The position numbers were made by a program, and so were the translations under genes. From Candidatus Gallispira edinburgensis (GTDB lineage Bacteria; Bacillota; Clostridia; Lachnospirales; CAG-274): a DNA stretch of 36,519 nt. Below are positions 8,455 through 16,215 of the stretch, piece by piece. Location of the stretch: the NCBI GenBank assembly GCA_904395805.1, contig CAJFNV010000002.1, positions 1-36,519 of the forward strand. The letters are read 5' to 3'. The first letter of the stretch is position 1; every line of letters begins with the position of its first letter. The notes below the pieces were generated by a model. The model worked only from the letters and a program-made list of their open reading frames with translations. It did no database searches and was not told where the DNA came from.

Positions 8455-9078
8455 CTATGTCCCTAACATTTTTCTTATACTATTATAAGAAATTTCATAT
8501 ATTGAATAATAAACAAAGGGGACCTCAGCCTTCTCCATAGCCTCACGCTGTTTTTCCGTAACAACTGCATAGGGATAAATTCCGTATACAAAAGGGAAAA
8601 AAGCATATATAAAGTCCTGCCTGTCAACTTCACTCATTTGAGGGCAGAATTTCTTAAGACAATTTGTAACCGCTTTTATAGAATTTCCGTAAGCTCTCTT
8701 AAATTCTATAAGCCGTTCCATACTGCTGTTTTCTTCCATATCAAAGTGATTCATTGACATGATCTTTAACAGCAGTTCACGTTTTTCAAGAGAATGCGCA
8801 AGTGCATCTGCCAGCTGATCTCCTGTCAGCACTTCATTTCTTTCAATCAAATCATCTAAATCAGCCACCCAGTATTCATATTCCTTCTGTAAAATAGCAA
8901 GAAATATTTCCTCCTTTGTGCTGAAATAATTATATATTGATGTTCTTGTAAATGAGGTCTCATTTGCAATTTCCTTAATGCTTATATTCTTAAAGTTCAT
9001 AGTTTCATAGAGCTTTATGCAGGCATTAAGTATTTCCTCTCTTCTTGCATTAGTCAGCTCCTCCGAGCCCTTTGGCAT
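8455..9078 (-). CDS. TetR family transcriptional repressor
   Basis: The 207-residue protein has an N-terminal TetR helix-turn-helix (residues about 10-55: RREEILNACIKLYE, ISIKEIANETSFTRTSIYNYF, STKEEIFLAIL) and an all-helical C-terminal ligand domain. The start at 9078 is chosen because AAAGGAGGAGG precedes it. The in-frame codon at 9156 lies upstream of the -10 box and cannot be used from this promoter. The palindrome in its own promoter matches that of the neighbouring six-gene operon, so autoregulation and control of that operon are inferred. The inducer is unknown; a quinone, electrophile or similar redox-active compound would fit. Confidence 0.93.
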   Translation of the reverse strand: MPKGSEELTNARREEILNACIKLYETMNFKNISIKEIANETSFTRTSIYNYFSTKEEIFLAILQKEYEYWVADLDDLIERNEVLTGDQLADALAHSLEKRELLLKIMSMNHFDMEENSSMERLIEFKRAYGNSIKAVTNCLKKFCPQMSEVDRQDFIYAFFPFVYGIYPYAVVTEKQREAMEKAEVPFVYYSIYEISYNSIRKMLGT

Positions 9079-9135
9079 AGTTCCTCCTCCTTTCATTTCC
9101 CGCTGCCCAAAAAGCAGACCTGTATTTCTGAATAT

Positions 9136-9164
9136 ATTATAACACCATTCTGACACCGCGTCAA
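9136..9164 (-). promoter_or_regulatory. tetR promoter with embedded operator
   Basis: TTGACG (9164-9159), a 17-nt spacer and TATAAT (9141-9136) form the promoter. TGACACCGCGTCA (9151-9163) overlaps the -35 box. The stretch from the operator to the -10 box is almost identical to that of the redox operon promoter, which suggests duplication of one control region. Confidence 0.85.
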
Positions 9165-9226
9165 TATGTATTCAATTTATATTTAAATCGGGTAATCTCC
9201 CACACCACCGCTCATGCTGTTCCACA

Positions 9227-9351
9227 GGTTCAACAATTTTGAGTGTGGTTTATTTGATTATATCTGTTTACATTTCCCCCACAGGCTCCCTTGTAAGCAA
9301 TACTGTAAACTTAAATGGTTAGCATAAACCTGACCGTTCAAAAAAAGGCGG
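9227..9351. repeat. Dispersed intergenic repeat, copy A
   Basis: About 125 bp align with 21080-21203 in the same orientation: GGTTCAACAATTTT, CTGTTTACA, TTGTAAG, AACTTAAA, AGCATAAACCT and AAAAAGGCGG are shared in order, with substitutions between. Neither copy encodes protein. The right end merges with the trpB terminator stem. The rest of 9165-9378 shows no gene. Confidence 0.7.
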
Positions 9352-9370
9352 CACATTACTGCACCGCCTT
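9340..9370 (-). terminator. Intrinsic terminator of trpB
   Basis: AAGGCGG (9345-9351) pairs with CCGCCTT (9364-9370), and the minus strand continues into a run of T at 9346-9340. It lies 8 nt after the trpB stop codon. Confidence 0.88.
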
Positions 9371-9378
9371 ATAAACTC

Positions 9379-10755
9379 TTATTTATCGACCCTAGGCAAT
9401 TTGGCAAGACTTACTGCAATTTCCTCATCAGTAGGAATATTGTCACTCATAACACCGTCATTAAACTTTTCATAAGCCACCATATCAAAATATCCTGTAC
9501 CTGTAAGTCCGAAAAGTATAGTCTTTTCTTCATTGTTTTCCCTGCACTTAACAGCTTCATCAATAGCCACCTTTATAGCATGAGCACTTTCGGGAGCAGG
9601 AAGAATTCCTTCAATTCTTGCAAAATACTCAGCAGCCTTGAATACATCTGTCTGCTGTACGGAAACAGCTTCCATAAGTCCGTCATCATAAAGCTGAGAA
9701 AGAGTCGAACTCATACCATGGTATCTTAATCCGCCTGCATGATTTGCAGAAGGTATAAAGTCACAGCCCAGTGTATACATTTTAGCCAGAGGACAAACCA
9801 TACCTGTATCACAGAAATCATAGGCAAACTTGCCTCTTGTAAAGCTTGGGCATGAAGCAGGCTCAACAGCAATAATTCTGTAGTCGGCTTCCCCTCTTAA
9901 CTTTTCACCCATAAAAGGAGATATAAGACCGCCAAGATTAGAACCGCCTCCTGCACAGCCAATAATAACATCAGGCTTGACGCCATATTTATCAAGAGCT
10001 GTTTTTGACTCAAGACCTATAACAGACTGATGCAAAAGCACCTGATTGAGCACACTTCCCAGCACATATCGGTAACCTTCTGACTTTGTAGCCTTTTCAA
10101 CTGCCTCTGATATAGCACAGCCAAGGCTTCCTGTAGTACCCGGATGTTCTGCAAGTATCTTTCTTCCTATTTCCGTTTCCATAGAAGGAGAAGGAGTGAC
10201 AGATGCGCCGTAAGTACGCATTACTTCCCTTCTGAAAGGCTTCTGTTCATAAGAAACCTTTACCATATACACCTTGCAGTCCAGATCAAAATAAGAACAA
10301 GCCATTGAAAGAGCTGTACCCCACTGACCTGCACCTGTTTCTGTTGTAACACCTTTAAGTCCCTGTTTCTTGGCATAATATGCCTGAGCTATTGCAGAAT
10401 TAAGTTTATGACTTCCGCTTGTATTGTTTCCTTCAAATTTATAATATATCTTTGCGGGAGTCTGAAGTTTCTTTTCAAGACAGTATGCCCTTACAAGAGG
10501 TGAAGGTCTGTACATTTTATAAAACTCACGAATTTCCTCAGGTATTTCAAAATAAGCGGTAGTATCATCCAGTTCCTGCTTAATAAGCTCATCACAGAAC
10601 ACAGGAGCAAGTTCTTCCGCCTTCATAGGCTCAAGTGTACCGGGATTTAAAAGGGGAGCAGGCTTATTTTTCATATCTGCCCTCATATTGTACCAAGCCT
10701 TTGGCATCTCGTTTTCTTCAAGGTAAATTTTGTAGGGAATTTTCTTTTCTGACAT
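9379..10755 (-). CDS. trpB: Tryptophan synthase beta chain, type 2 (TrpB2-like)
   Basis: The 458-residue PLP enzyme condenses indole with serine to give tryptophan. The PLP lysine lies in GSHKLNSA (K117), and the phosphate-binding glycine loop is GCAGGGSNLGG. The N-terminal extension (PKAWYNMRADMKNKP) and the length match the TrpB2 class (TIGR01415), not the 390-400 residue TrpB1. The ATG at 10755 follows AAAGGAG. No trpA or other trp gene is nearby, so the enzyme may salvage free indole instead of working in a TrpAB complex. A tryptophan-type T-box controls it. Confidence 0.93.
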   Translation of the reverse strand: MSEKKIPYKIYLEENEMPKAWYNMRADMKNKPAPLLNPGTLEPMKAEELAPVFCDELIKQELDDTTAYFEIPEEIREFYKMYRPSPLVRAYCLEKKLQTPAKIYYKFEGNNTSGSHKLNSAIAQAYYAKKQGLKGVTTETGAGQWGTALSMACSYFDLDCKVYMVKVSYEQKPFRREVMRTYGASVTPSPSMETEIGRKILAEHPGTTGSLGCAISEAVEKATKSEGYRYVLGSVLNQVLLHQSVIGLESKTALDKYGVKPDVIIGCAGGGSNLGGLISPFMGEKLRGEADYRIIAVEPASCPSFTRGKFAYDFCDTGMVCPLAKMYTLGCDFIPSANHAGGLRYHGMSSTLSQLYDDGLMEAVSVQQTDVFKAAEYFARIEGILPAPESAHAIKVAIDEAVKCRENNEEKTILFGLTGTGYFDMVAYEKFNDGVMSDNIPTDEEIAVSLAKLPRVDK

Positions 10756-10784
10756 AATTTTGTCTCCTTTCTTTTTGGGACAAA

Positions 10785-11055
10785 TAAAAAACCTGTCCCA
10801 GATCAATATTAGTAATCTGCTGGGACAGGATAATTTCAAAATTCCTGCGGTGCCACCCGGCTTGGTGTACAATACACCCACTCAATGCATACCATCATAT
10901 GCTGACCTTTGATTACGGAGAGCCGCTCCGTCGCCCATACTAAAATTTCAGGTTGCCCTCAGAAGCCCATTCAACTTTATGTGATCACTGTGTCACACCA
11001 CCCCACAGCTCTCTGGAGATCAGGTATAAAGCCTACTCACTCTTCCTCATCGGTT
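10785..11055 (-). promoter_or_regulatory. T-box riboswitch, probably tRNA-Trp responsive
   Basis: The minus-strand leader carries the T-box sequence CGGGTGGCACCGCAGG (10860-10844). A strong terminator follows: CTGGGACAGG against CCTGTCCCAG at 10820-10829 and 10792-10801, with a U-tract at 10791-10785. Stem I elements (GAGTGAGTAGGC and CCAGAGAGCTG) lie upstream. The putative specifier region reads GTTGAATGGGCTTC, containing TGG, the Trp codon. This agrees with the downstream trpB. The T-box class is certain; the exact specifier position is inferred without folding. Confidence 0.92.
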
Positions 11056-11061
11056 TAGTGT

Positions 11062-11090
11062 AGTATAGCATTAAATTGTCCTGTTGTCAA
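11062..11090 (-). promoter_or_regulatory. Promoter of the T-box-trpB transcript
   Basis: TTGACA (11090-11085), 17 nt, TATACT (11067-11062) on the minus strand, just before the T-box leader. Confidence 0.88.
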
Positions 11091-11140
11091 TAGACAATTT
11101 TAAATTTTTTCATTTTTATAAATTTTAATTTTCATTATCT

Positions 11141-11254
11141 TTAAAGAACATATGACCCAATTATCTGACCTATTGTAATAATATCGCTGTCCCCTGTAAA
11201 CTCAAATTTGATCTTTCCCGCACCCCTGTAATAAACCTCAAGTAAGCAATGTAC
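11141..11254 (-). pseudogene. Possible 3' remnant of an unidentified gene
   Basis: One minus-strand frame stays open for 37 codons between TAA at 11257-11255 and TAA at 11143-11141 and reads like protein (KIKFEFTGDSDIITIGQIIG). There is no start codon or ribosome binding site. I do not recognise the family. It may be the tail of a lost gene or chance. Confidence 0.25.
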
Positions 11255-11327
11255 TTATAACAGGAGGAACAGGTCAGTTACTTTTCTTTAATTTAAAAAA
11301 TCCTTTGTTGTTAAAAACTATCATTAT

Positions 11328-12551
11328 TTATTCATATCTCAACGCTTCGATAGGATCAAGCTTTGCAGCCTTTCTTGCAGGATAAACACCGAATATAATA
11401 CCTATTGCACTTGAAATTGCAACGGCTATTATTATTGAACTTACGGAAACCACACTTTCCATACCCATTATGGCACCTGCCGCCAGTCCTGCTATCCAGC
11501 CGAATATGATACCCAGTATGCCGCCCATAAACGTAAGTATTATAGCCTCAACAACAAACTGGAACATTATATCCCTGTTTTTTGCACCTATTGACTTTCT
11601 TATTCCTATTTCCCTTGTTCTCTCGGTAACCGTAACCATCATAATATTCATAACACCTATACCGCCTACAATAAGAGATATTGCAGCCACACCGCTTATA
11701 AGCAATGTTACTGTTCCCGTTACTTCATTCATAGCCTCAAGCTGTTCTGTAGTGCTTTCGCAGTTGTACATTTCCGTTGTTCCATGAAACTCATCAAGCA
11801 TAGCAATTATTCTGTCGCCAAGTTCATCTGTGTTGTCGGGATCTTCCGCAACAAGAGTAATGTTTGTAAGTGTCTTTTGATTAAAAAGCCTTTGTGCCGT
11901 TGAAATAGGTATCACCATACTTTCGGGATATTCATCTTCATACTGTAATTCCGTTTCAGCATTGGGATTTTCAACAATACCTATTACCGTATATTTCTTG
12001 GAACCCTTCCATGACTTGATAGAAATTTTCTGATCAATTACGGACTCATCACAGTATCCGAATACCTTTTGAGCCGTAGTATCCGTTATTACAACTACAC
12101 TGCTCTTGTTGTCAACATCCTCCTGATCAATGTACTCTCCGTAAAGAAGCGTAGGTGACATTATATCATAATAATCAGCACCTACTCCCGTTATTGAGGC
12201 AGTATTTGTTTCCTTAGGATCAAGGAGCTTTACAGAATAATAACTTGCTGAATATGTAGGAGTAATATACTTGATCCCCGGACAGGTTTTAAGCAGCTCA
12301 TAGTCATCAAGTGTCAAAGCATCACTTGTAAACATATTTCTGGGTGAATTGCTTCTCAGTGTTACAGTCATTCTGCCTACACCAAGACTGTCAAACTGAC
12401 TCTCTATTTCCTGCTGTGAACCGTTTCCTATTGAGGTGATTGCAATAACAGAGGCAATACCTATAATTATGCCAAGCATAGTCAGAAAAGTTCTCATTTT
12501 ATTTCCCATAACATTTTTAAATGCCGACTTAATATTTTCGCCTAAATGCAC
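11328..12551 (-). CDS. MacB-type ABC transporter permease
   Basis: The 407-residue permease has one N-terminal membrane helix (FLTMLGIIIGIASVIAI), a large extracytoplasmic MacB core domain (about 45-260) and a C-terminal FtsX-like domain with three helices (about 275-400). VTERTREIGIRKSIGAKNRDI is the conserved coupling motif, and YPARKAAKLDPIEALRYE is the classic C-terminus. It starts with GTG: the ATPase stop and this start share one base (TAGTG), which implies translational coupling. With the adaptor and ATPase it forms a MacAB/YknXYZ-like complex, probably exporting a peptide, lipid or toxic compound. Confidence 0.94.
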   Translation of the reverse strand: MHLGENIKSAFKNVMGNKMRTFLTMLGIIIGIASVIAITSIGNGSQQEIESQFDSLGVGRMTVTLRSNSPRNMFTSDALTLDDYELLKTCPGIKYITPTYSASYYSVKLLDPKETNTASITGVGADYYDIMSPTLLYGEYIDQEDVDNKSSVVVITDTTAQKVFGYCDESVIDQKISIKSWKGSKKYTVIGIVENPNAETELQYEDEYPESMVIPISTAQRLFNQKTLTNITLVAEDPDNTDELGDRIIAMLDEFHGTTEMYNCESTTEQLEAMNEVTGTVTLLISGVAAISLIVGGIGVMNIMMVTVTERTREIGIRKSIGAKNRDIMFQFVVEAIILTFMGGILGIIFGWIAGLAAGAIMGMESVVSVSSIIIAVAISSAIGIIFGVYPARKAAKLDPIEALRYE

Positions 12552-13255
12552 TATGCCTCACCTCCTACTATCAGCTGCTTTTCAACAGGCTCATCACTTA
12601 TTTTACTTCCGTCTTTAAATGTTACTATTCTTTTTGTATATACAGCCACATCAGGCTCATGGGTTACCATAACTATCGTAGCACCTTCATTGTTAAGCTG
12701 CTGAAAAATACCTATTATTTCAAATGTTGACTTGCTGTCCAGATTTCCCGTAGGCTCATCAGCCAGAATTATAGAAGGATTATTTACAAGTGATCTTGCA
12801 ATTGCGACCCTCTGCCGCTGACCTCCCGAAAGCTCATTTGGCTTGTGGTTTACTCTCTTTTCAAGCCCCACTCTTTCAAGTGCCTCCATAGCCCTTTTCC
12901 TTCTTGTAGTTCCGTCTATCCCGGCATACACCATGGGAAGCTCAACATTTTCAAGAGCGCTTAATTTAGGCAGCAGATTAAAAGACTGAAATACAAAACC
13001 TATTTTCTTATTCCTTATTTCAGACAGCTTGCTGTCAGGAGTTTTTGATATATCAATACCATCAAGAATGTAAGTCCCCGATGTAGGCTTATCAAGACAG
13101 CCTAAAATATTCATCATTGTAGACTTGCCTGAACCTGAAGAACCCATAATTGACACGAACTCGCCGGGTTTAACCCATAGGTCCACCCCCGCCAAAGCCA
13201 CCACCTCCAGGGCCCCCTGACGGTACACCTTGGTTAGCCCCTCTATTTTGATCAT
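12551..13255 (-). CDS. MacB/LolD-type ABC transporter ATPase
   Basis: The 234-residue ATPase has Walker A GSSGSGKST (38-46), the Q-loop FVFQSFNLLP, signature LSGGQ (142-146) and Walker B IILADE (162-167) followed by PTGNLD. The ATG at 13255 is chosen over the in-frame start at 13270 because GGAGG lies 8 nt before it. Its first 28 codons lie inside the adaptor gene in another frame. It should energise the permease encoded immediately downstream. Confidence 0.95.
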   Translation of the reverse strand: MIKIEGLTKVYRQGALEVVALAGVDLWVKPGEFVSIMGSSGSGKSTMMNILGCLDKPTSGTYILDGIDISKTPDSKLSEIRNKKIGFVFQSFNLLPKLSALENVELPMVYAGIDGTTRRKRAMEALERVGLEKRVNHKPNELSGGQRQRVAIARSLVNNPSIILADEPTGNLDSKSTFEIIGIFQQLNNEGATIVMVTHEPDVAVYTKRIVTFKDGSKISDEPVEKQLIVGGEA

Positions 13256-14813
13256 TTGGCATTCCTCCATTTCTCATATCTTCATTTCCGCTTTCCGATC
13301 TTTCGCTGCCTGTGTTTGTATTAGTATTATTTGCTATCTGCTCTCTGTATTCATCAAGAGTCATTCCCTCTGTAATGCTGTCATCAGGACTTGTTATGAT
13401 TTCATCGCCCTCATTAAGTCCCGATACGATCTCTATTTCTGTATCATTAGTTTCTCCCGTAGTTACCTCTCTTTTGCTTATTACTCCACCGTCAACAACG
13501 TACACATATTTTGTGCCTGCCTTAGCATCGGTCATGACCGCACCTGATGAAACTGCCAGTACATCCTGCTTGTCAACAACTGTTATTTCAAGGTCAAGAG
13601 TATATCCGGGCTTTAAAACGCCATCGGGATTATCAACAGAAATCTCTATAGGTACCGCTGTTTCCGTACCCATATTTGTTGATGTATCCTCAGCACTGTC
13701 ATTTACTCTTGTTACAGTGCCCGTATACTCCTTTCCCTCAAGTCCGTCTGATGTCATAACAACTTTCTGACCAACGGCAACAAAGGGAGCATCATATTCC
13801 TCTATGCTTGCACTTACAATAAGCTTATTAAAATCGGCAACCTTTAATATAACTGTATTTTCCTCTGTATATGTACCCTCATCAACACAAACCTCAGTTA
13901 CTTTGCCGTTTACTGTTGATGATGTAGAATAAACAAGCTCACTCAGATCCTGTTCATAATCTGCAAGATTATCTTTAAGCCCCTGTAATGTAAGCTGCTG
14001 CTGCTGATATTGTATTTTTTCCTGCTCAGTACTTAAAGGTGTCTGTGCATCATTATATTCATTCTGTGCATTGGTCAGATCATTTTCAGCAGTAGTAATA
14101 CTCATTTTTGCATTGCTCTGTTCTGTCACAAGATCATTATAAGCCTGCTGTGCCTCCGTAAGAGTTTTCTTTGCCTTGTTAAGAGTGGTGACCGCTGTGT
14201 CATATTCACTCTGTGTTGCACCTCCTACCTCCATAAGAGCCATTGTATCGGATACTTCTTTTTCAGCATCAGACACATCCTGTTCTGCATTTTCAACTGT
14301 GTTCTGCTGCTGTGTAAGCTTTGTTGCATAGCTGTCATAGGAAGTTTTTGCATCCTGAAGGGATTTTTCCTTTGAAGTAATCTCACTTTTCAGCCTTGCA
14401 AGCTCTGTGTCGGAAGTAGCTGCTGTCATACTTTCAAGAGAAAGCTCTGCATTCTCAATTTCCCTTTTCGTATCTCTTATCTGATTTTCAAGTTCTTCCT
14501 GTCTGTCCTCTACATCATATTCCACAAGGAGGTCACCCTCACTTACCGTATCCCCCTCTTCAACCAGTATTGTCTTTACAATGTTCGTTTCTCCCTCTGC
14601 ATATACCTCTATTTCATCATCAAGAAGTACACTGCCAGAAGCTGTGATAGTACTGACAAAAGAACTTTTGTCAACGGTTTCAGTTAATTCATTTTTTCTT
14701 TCCATCACAGGCATATTGCTCTTGTTTTTAAAATGTCTGTATGTGAAAAAGCCGCCCGCGCCTATAGCAAGGACAAGAACAATTGCTATTCCCGCTTTAA
14801 TTTTTTTCTTCAA
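13170..14813 (-). CDS. HlyD/MacA-type efflux adaptor (membrane fusion protein)
   Basis: The 547-residue adaptor has one N-terminal membrane helix (about 6-26), a biotinyl-lipoyl-like segment, a very long Gln/Glu/Ala-rich coiled coil (about 100-290), a beta-barrel and a membrane-proximal domain (about 300-480). A Ser/Asn/Gly-rich tail ends in PGGGGFGGGGPMG. A TTG start at 14813 is preferred because GGAGG lies at good spacing and the Lys-rich KKKIKAG follows. The ATG 17 codons upstream has no clear SD. The glycine-rich tail overlaps the ATPase gene by 86 nt in a different frame and looks unusually GC-rich. Confidence 0.9.
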   Translation of the reverse strand: MKKKIKAGIAIVLVLAIGAGGFFTYRHFKNKSNMPVMERKNELTETVDKSSFVSTITASGSVLLDDEIEVYAEGETNIVKTILVEEGDTVSEGDLLVEYDVEDRQEELENQIRDTKREIENAELSLESMTAATSDTELARLKSEITSKEKSLQDAKTSYDSYATKLTQQQNTVENAEQDVSDAEKEVSDTMALMEVGGATQSEYDTAVTTLNKAKKTLTEAQQAYNDLVTEQSNAKMSITTAENDLTNAQNEYNDAQTPLSTEQEKIQYQQQQLTLQGLKDNLADYEQDLSELVYSTSSTVNGKVTEVCVDEGTYTEENTVILKVADFNKLIVSASIEEYDAPFVAVGQKVVMTSDGLEGKEYTGTVTRVNDSAEDTSTNMGTETAVPIEISVDNPDGVLKPGYTLDLEITVVDKQDVLAVSSGAVMTDAKAGTKYVYVVDGGVISKREVTTGETNDTEIEIVSGLNEGDEIITSPDDSITEGMTLDEYREQIANNTNTNTGSERSESGNEDMRNGGMPNDQNRGANQGVPSGGPGGGGFGGGGPMG

Positions 14814-15093
14814 TTCCTTTCCCTCCAAGCTTAAATATAAATCAAATGAAATATTTGCCCCCATGATACCGACAGCTTTCTTTGCGTTTCACGTTCTCGA
14901 GATACGGAAAACATTATCTTCTGCCTTTGGTATCAAATTGTTTTTTTATTATATACAGGCTTTATTAATCAATCCTTAATCAAACATTAACAAATGGTTA
15001 AAAACAAATAAATTTCTCTTAAGTTATAAGCTCGGATATGCCTCTTTTGTTTAAAATTGATAGTATTATTTATAAATTCTCAAACAAATACAG
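14814..15093. other. Intergenic control region upstream of the efflux operon
   Basis: No gene is visible. On the minus strand a TATAAT lies near 14950 without a clear -35 box. A short inverted repeat, TTAACAAATGGTTAA, lies near 14988-15002, and GATACC/GGTATC arms about 60 nt apart lie in the leader. Any of these may be a regulator site, but none is well supported. Confidence 0.3.
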
Positions 15094-15131
15094 CAAAAAA
15101 GAACCTTTTCGATCTATAGCAATCAAAAAGG
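15094..15131 (-). terminator. Intrinsic terminator after the D-2-hydroxyacid dehydrogenase gene
   Basis: A 10-bp stem, CCTTTTCGAT (15104-15113) with ATCAAAAAGG (15122-15131, one G-U pair), is followed on the minus strand by a T-run at 15100-15094. Confidence 0.75.
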
Positions 15132-15143
15132 CACTTCCTCAAT

Positions 15144-16133
15144 TTATCTGTATACAATTATATTTTTATTTTCAATTCCCTTTTCCATGTCCAGAACACA
15201 TTTAATTGTCTTTTCAGCCATGTTTGAGACAACGATTCTGGAATAAAAAGCAGTATGAGGTGTCAGTATAACATTAGGGAAAGAACGCAGCACTGCCATA
15301 CGTCTGTTTACTATAGGATCCCCCATTCTGTTTGCATAATACAGTCCATCTTCATGCTCCAGAACATCAAGGGCAGCTCCCTGAACCTTTCGGCTTTCTA
15401 TGGCATCAATAAGAGCATCTGTGTCAATAAGCCTTCCCCTTGCAGTGTTTATAATTATAACGCCATCCTTCATTTTATTAAAAGCCTCGGCATTAAGCAA
15501 ATGATGATTTTCATCTGAGCCTGGAGTATGAAGGGATATAATATCGCTTTCTCTTAAAAGCCTGTCAAAACTCACATACTCCGCAGCATTTTTGACCTCA
15601 TCATTTTCATAGGGATCATAGGCTAATATTTTGCAGCCAAAGCCTGTAAGTCTTTTTATAACGGCTCTTCCTATGTTTCCCGTGCCTATAATACCCACCG
15701 TACAGTCACCTATGTTTTTGCCTATTTTCCCGTTAAGGCTGTAATCCTGAAGCTCAGACCTTTTTAAAATATGTCCTATTTTCTTGCAGCTCATTAACAT
15801 AAGCATCAGGGTAAAGTCAGCCACGGTATCGGGAGGGTAGCTTACATTTGAAACACCAATTCCAAGGGATTTTGCATACTCTGTATCAATATGGTCAAAG
15901 CCTATTGAACGTGTTGCAAAATATCTTATTCCCAGGCTATAAAACCTGTCGATCATTTTTTTACCCATATCACAGGGTGTAAAACTTACAGCATCATATC
16001 CTTCAGCTAATACAGCATTATCATAGTTGGGATAATCTGCCGTATACCCGTATTCAACTCCATACTTTTCAGCAAACTCATCAAAAAATTCCTTTTCATC
16101 AAATTCTCTGAAACAATACACAAAAATTTTCAT
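15144..16133 (-). CDS. D-lactate dehydrogenase / VanH-like D-2-hydroxyacid dehydrogenase
   Basis: The 329-residue NAD-dependent enzyme interconverts a 2-keto acid and a D-2-hydroxy acid, most likely pyruvate and D-lactate. It shows the Rossmann motif GIIGTGNIG, the substrate arginine in NTARGRLIDT, the glutamate in LDVLEHEDG and the catalytic histidine in LTPHTAFYS. TRSIGFDHID and NVSYPPDTVADFTLMLMLM are typical of fermentative D-LDH and of VanH. No vanA or vanX partner is present, so a fermentative or housekeeping role is more likely. The ATG at 16133 is chosen because AAGG is 9 nt upstream; ATG 16139 is too close. Confidence 0.9.
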   Translation of the reverse strand: MKIFVYCFREFDEKEFFDEFAEKYGVEYGYTADYPNYDNAVLAEGYDAVSFTPCDMGKKMIDRFYSLGIRYFATRSIGFDHIDTEYAKSLGIGVSNVSYPPDTVADFTLMLMLMSCKKIGHILKRSELQDYSLNGKIGKNIGDCTVGIIGTGNIGRAVIKRLTGFGCKILAYDPYENDEVKNAAEYVSFDRLLRESDIISLHTPGSDENHHLLNAEAFNKMKDGVIIINTARGRLIDTDALIDAIESRKVQGAALDVLEHEDGLYYANRMGDPIVNRRMAVLRSFPNVILTPHTAFYSRIVVSNMAEKTIKCVLDMEKGIENKNIIVYR

Positions 16134-16215
16134 ATACATAAACCTTCTTTAGCCATTAATTTCAAATATATACTATCATATTTTAATGCTTTTTTCAACA
16201 AACCTATATGAAATC

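Noticed and set aside
9165-9226. Edge of an insertion sequence or group II intron
   Set aside because: A short word resembles element ends, but no transposase, reverse transcriptase, inverted ends or target duplication can be shown.
15144-16133. Vancomycin resistance cluster
   Set aside because: Only a VanH-like dehydrogenase is present; no ligase, dipeptidase or VanRS genes.
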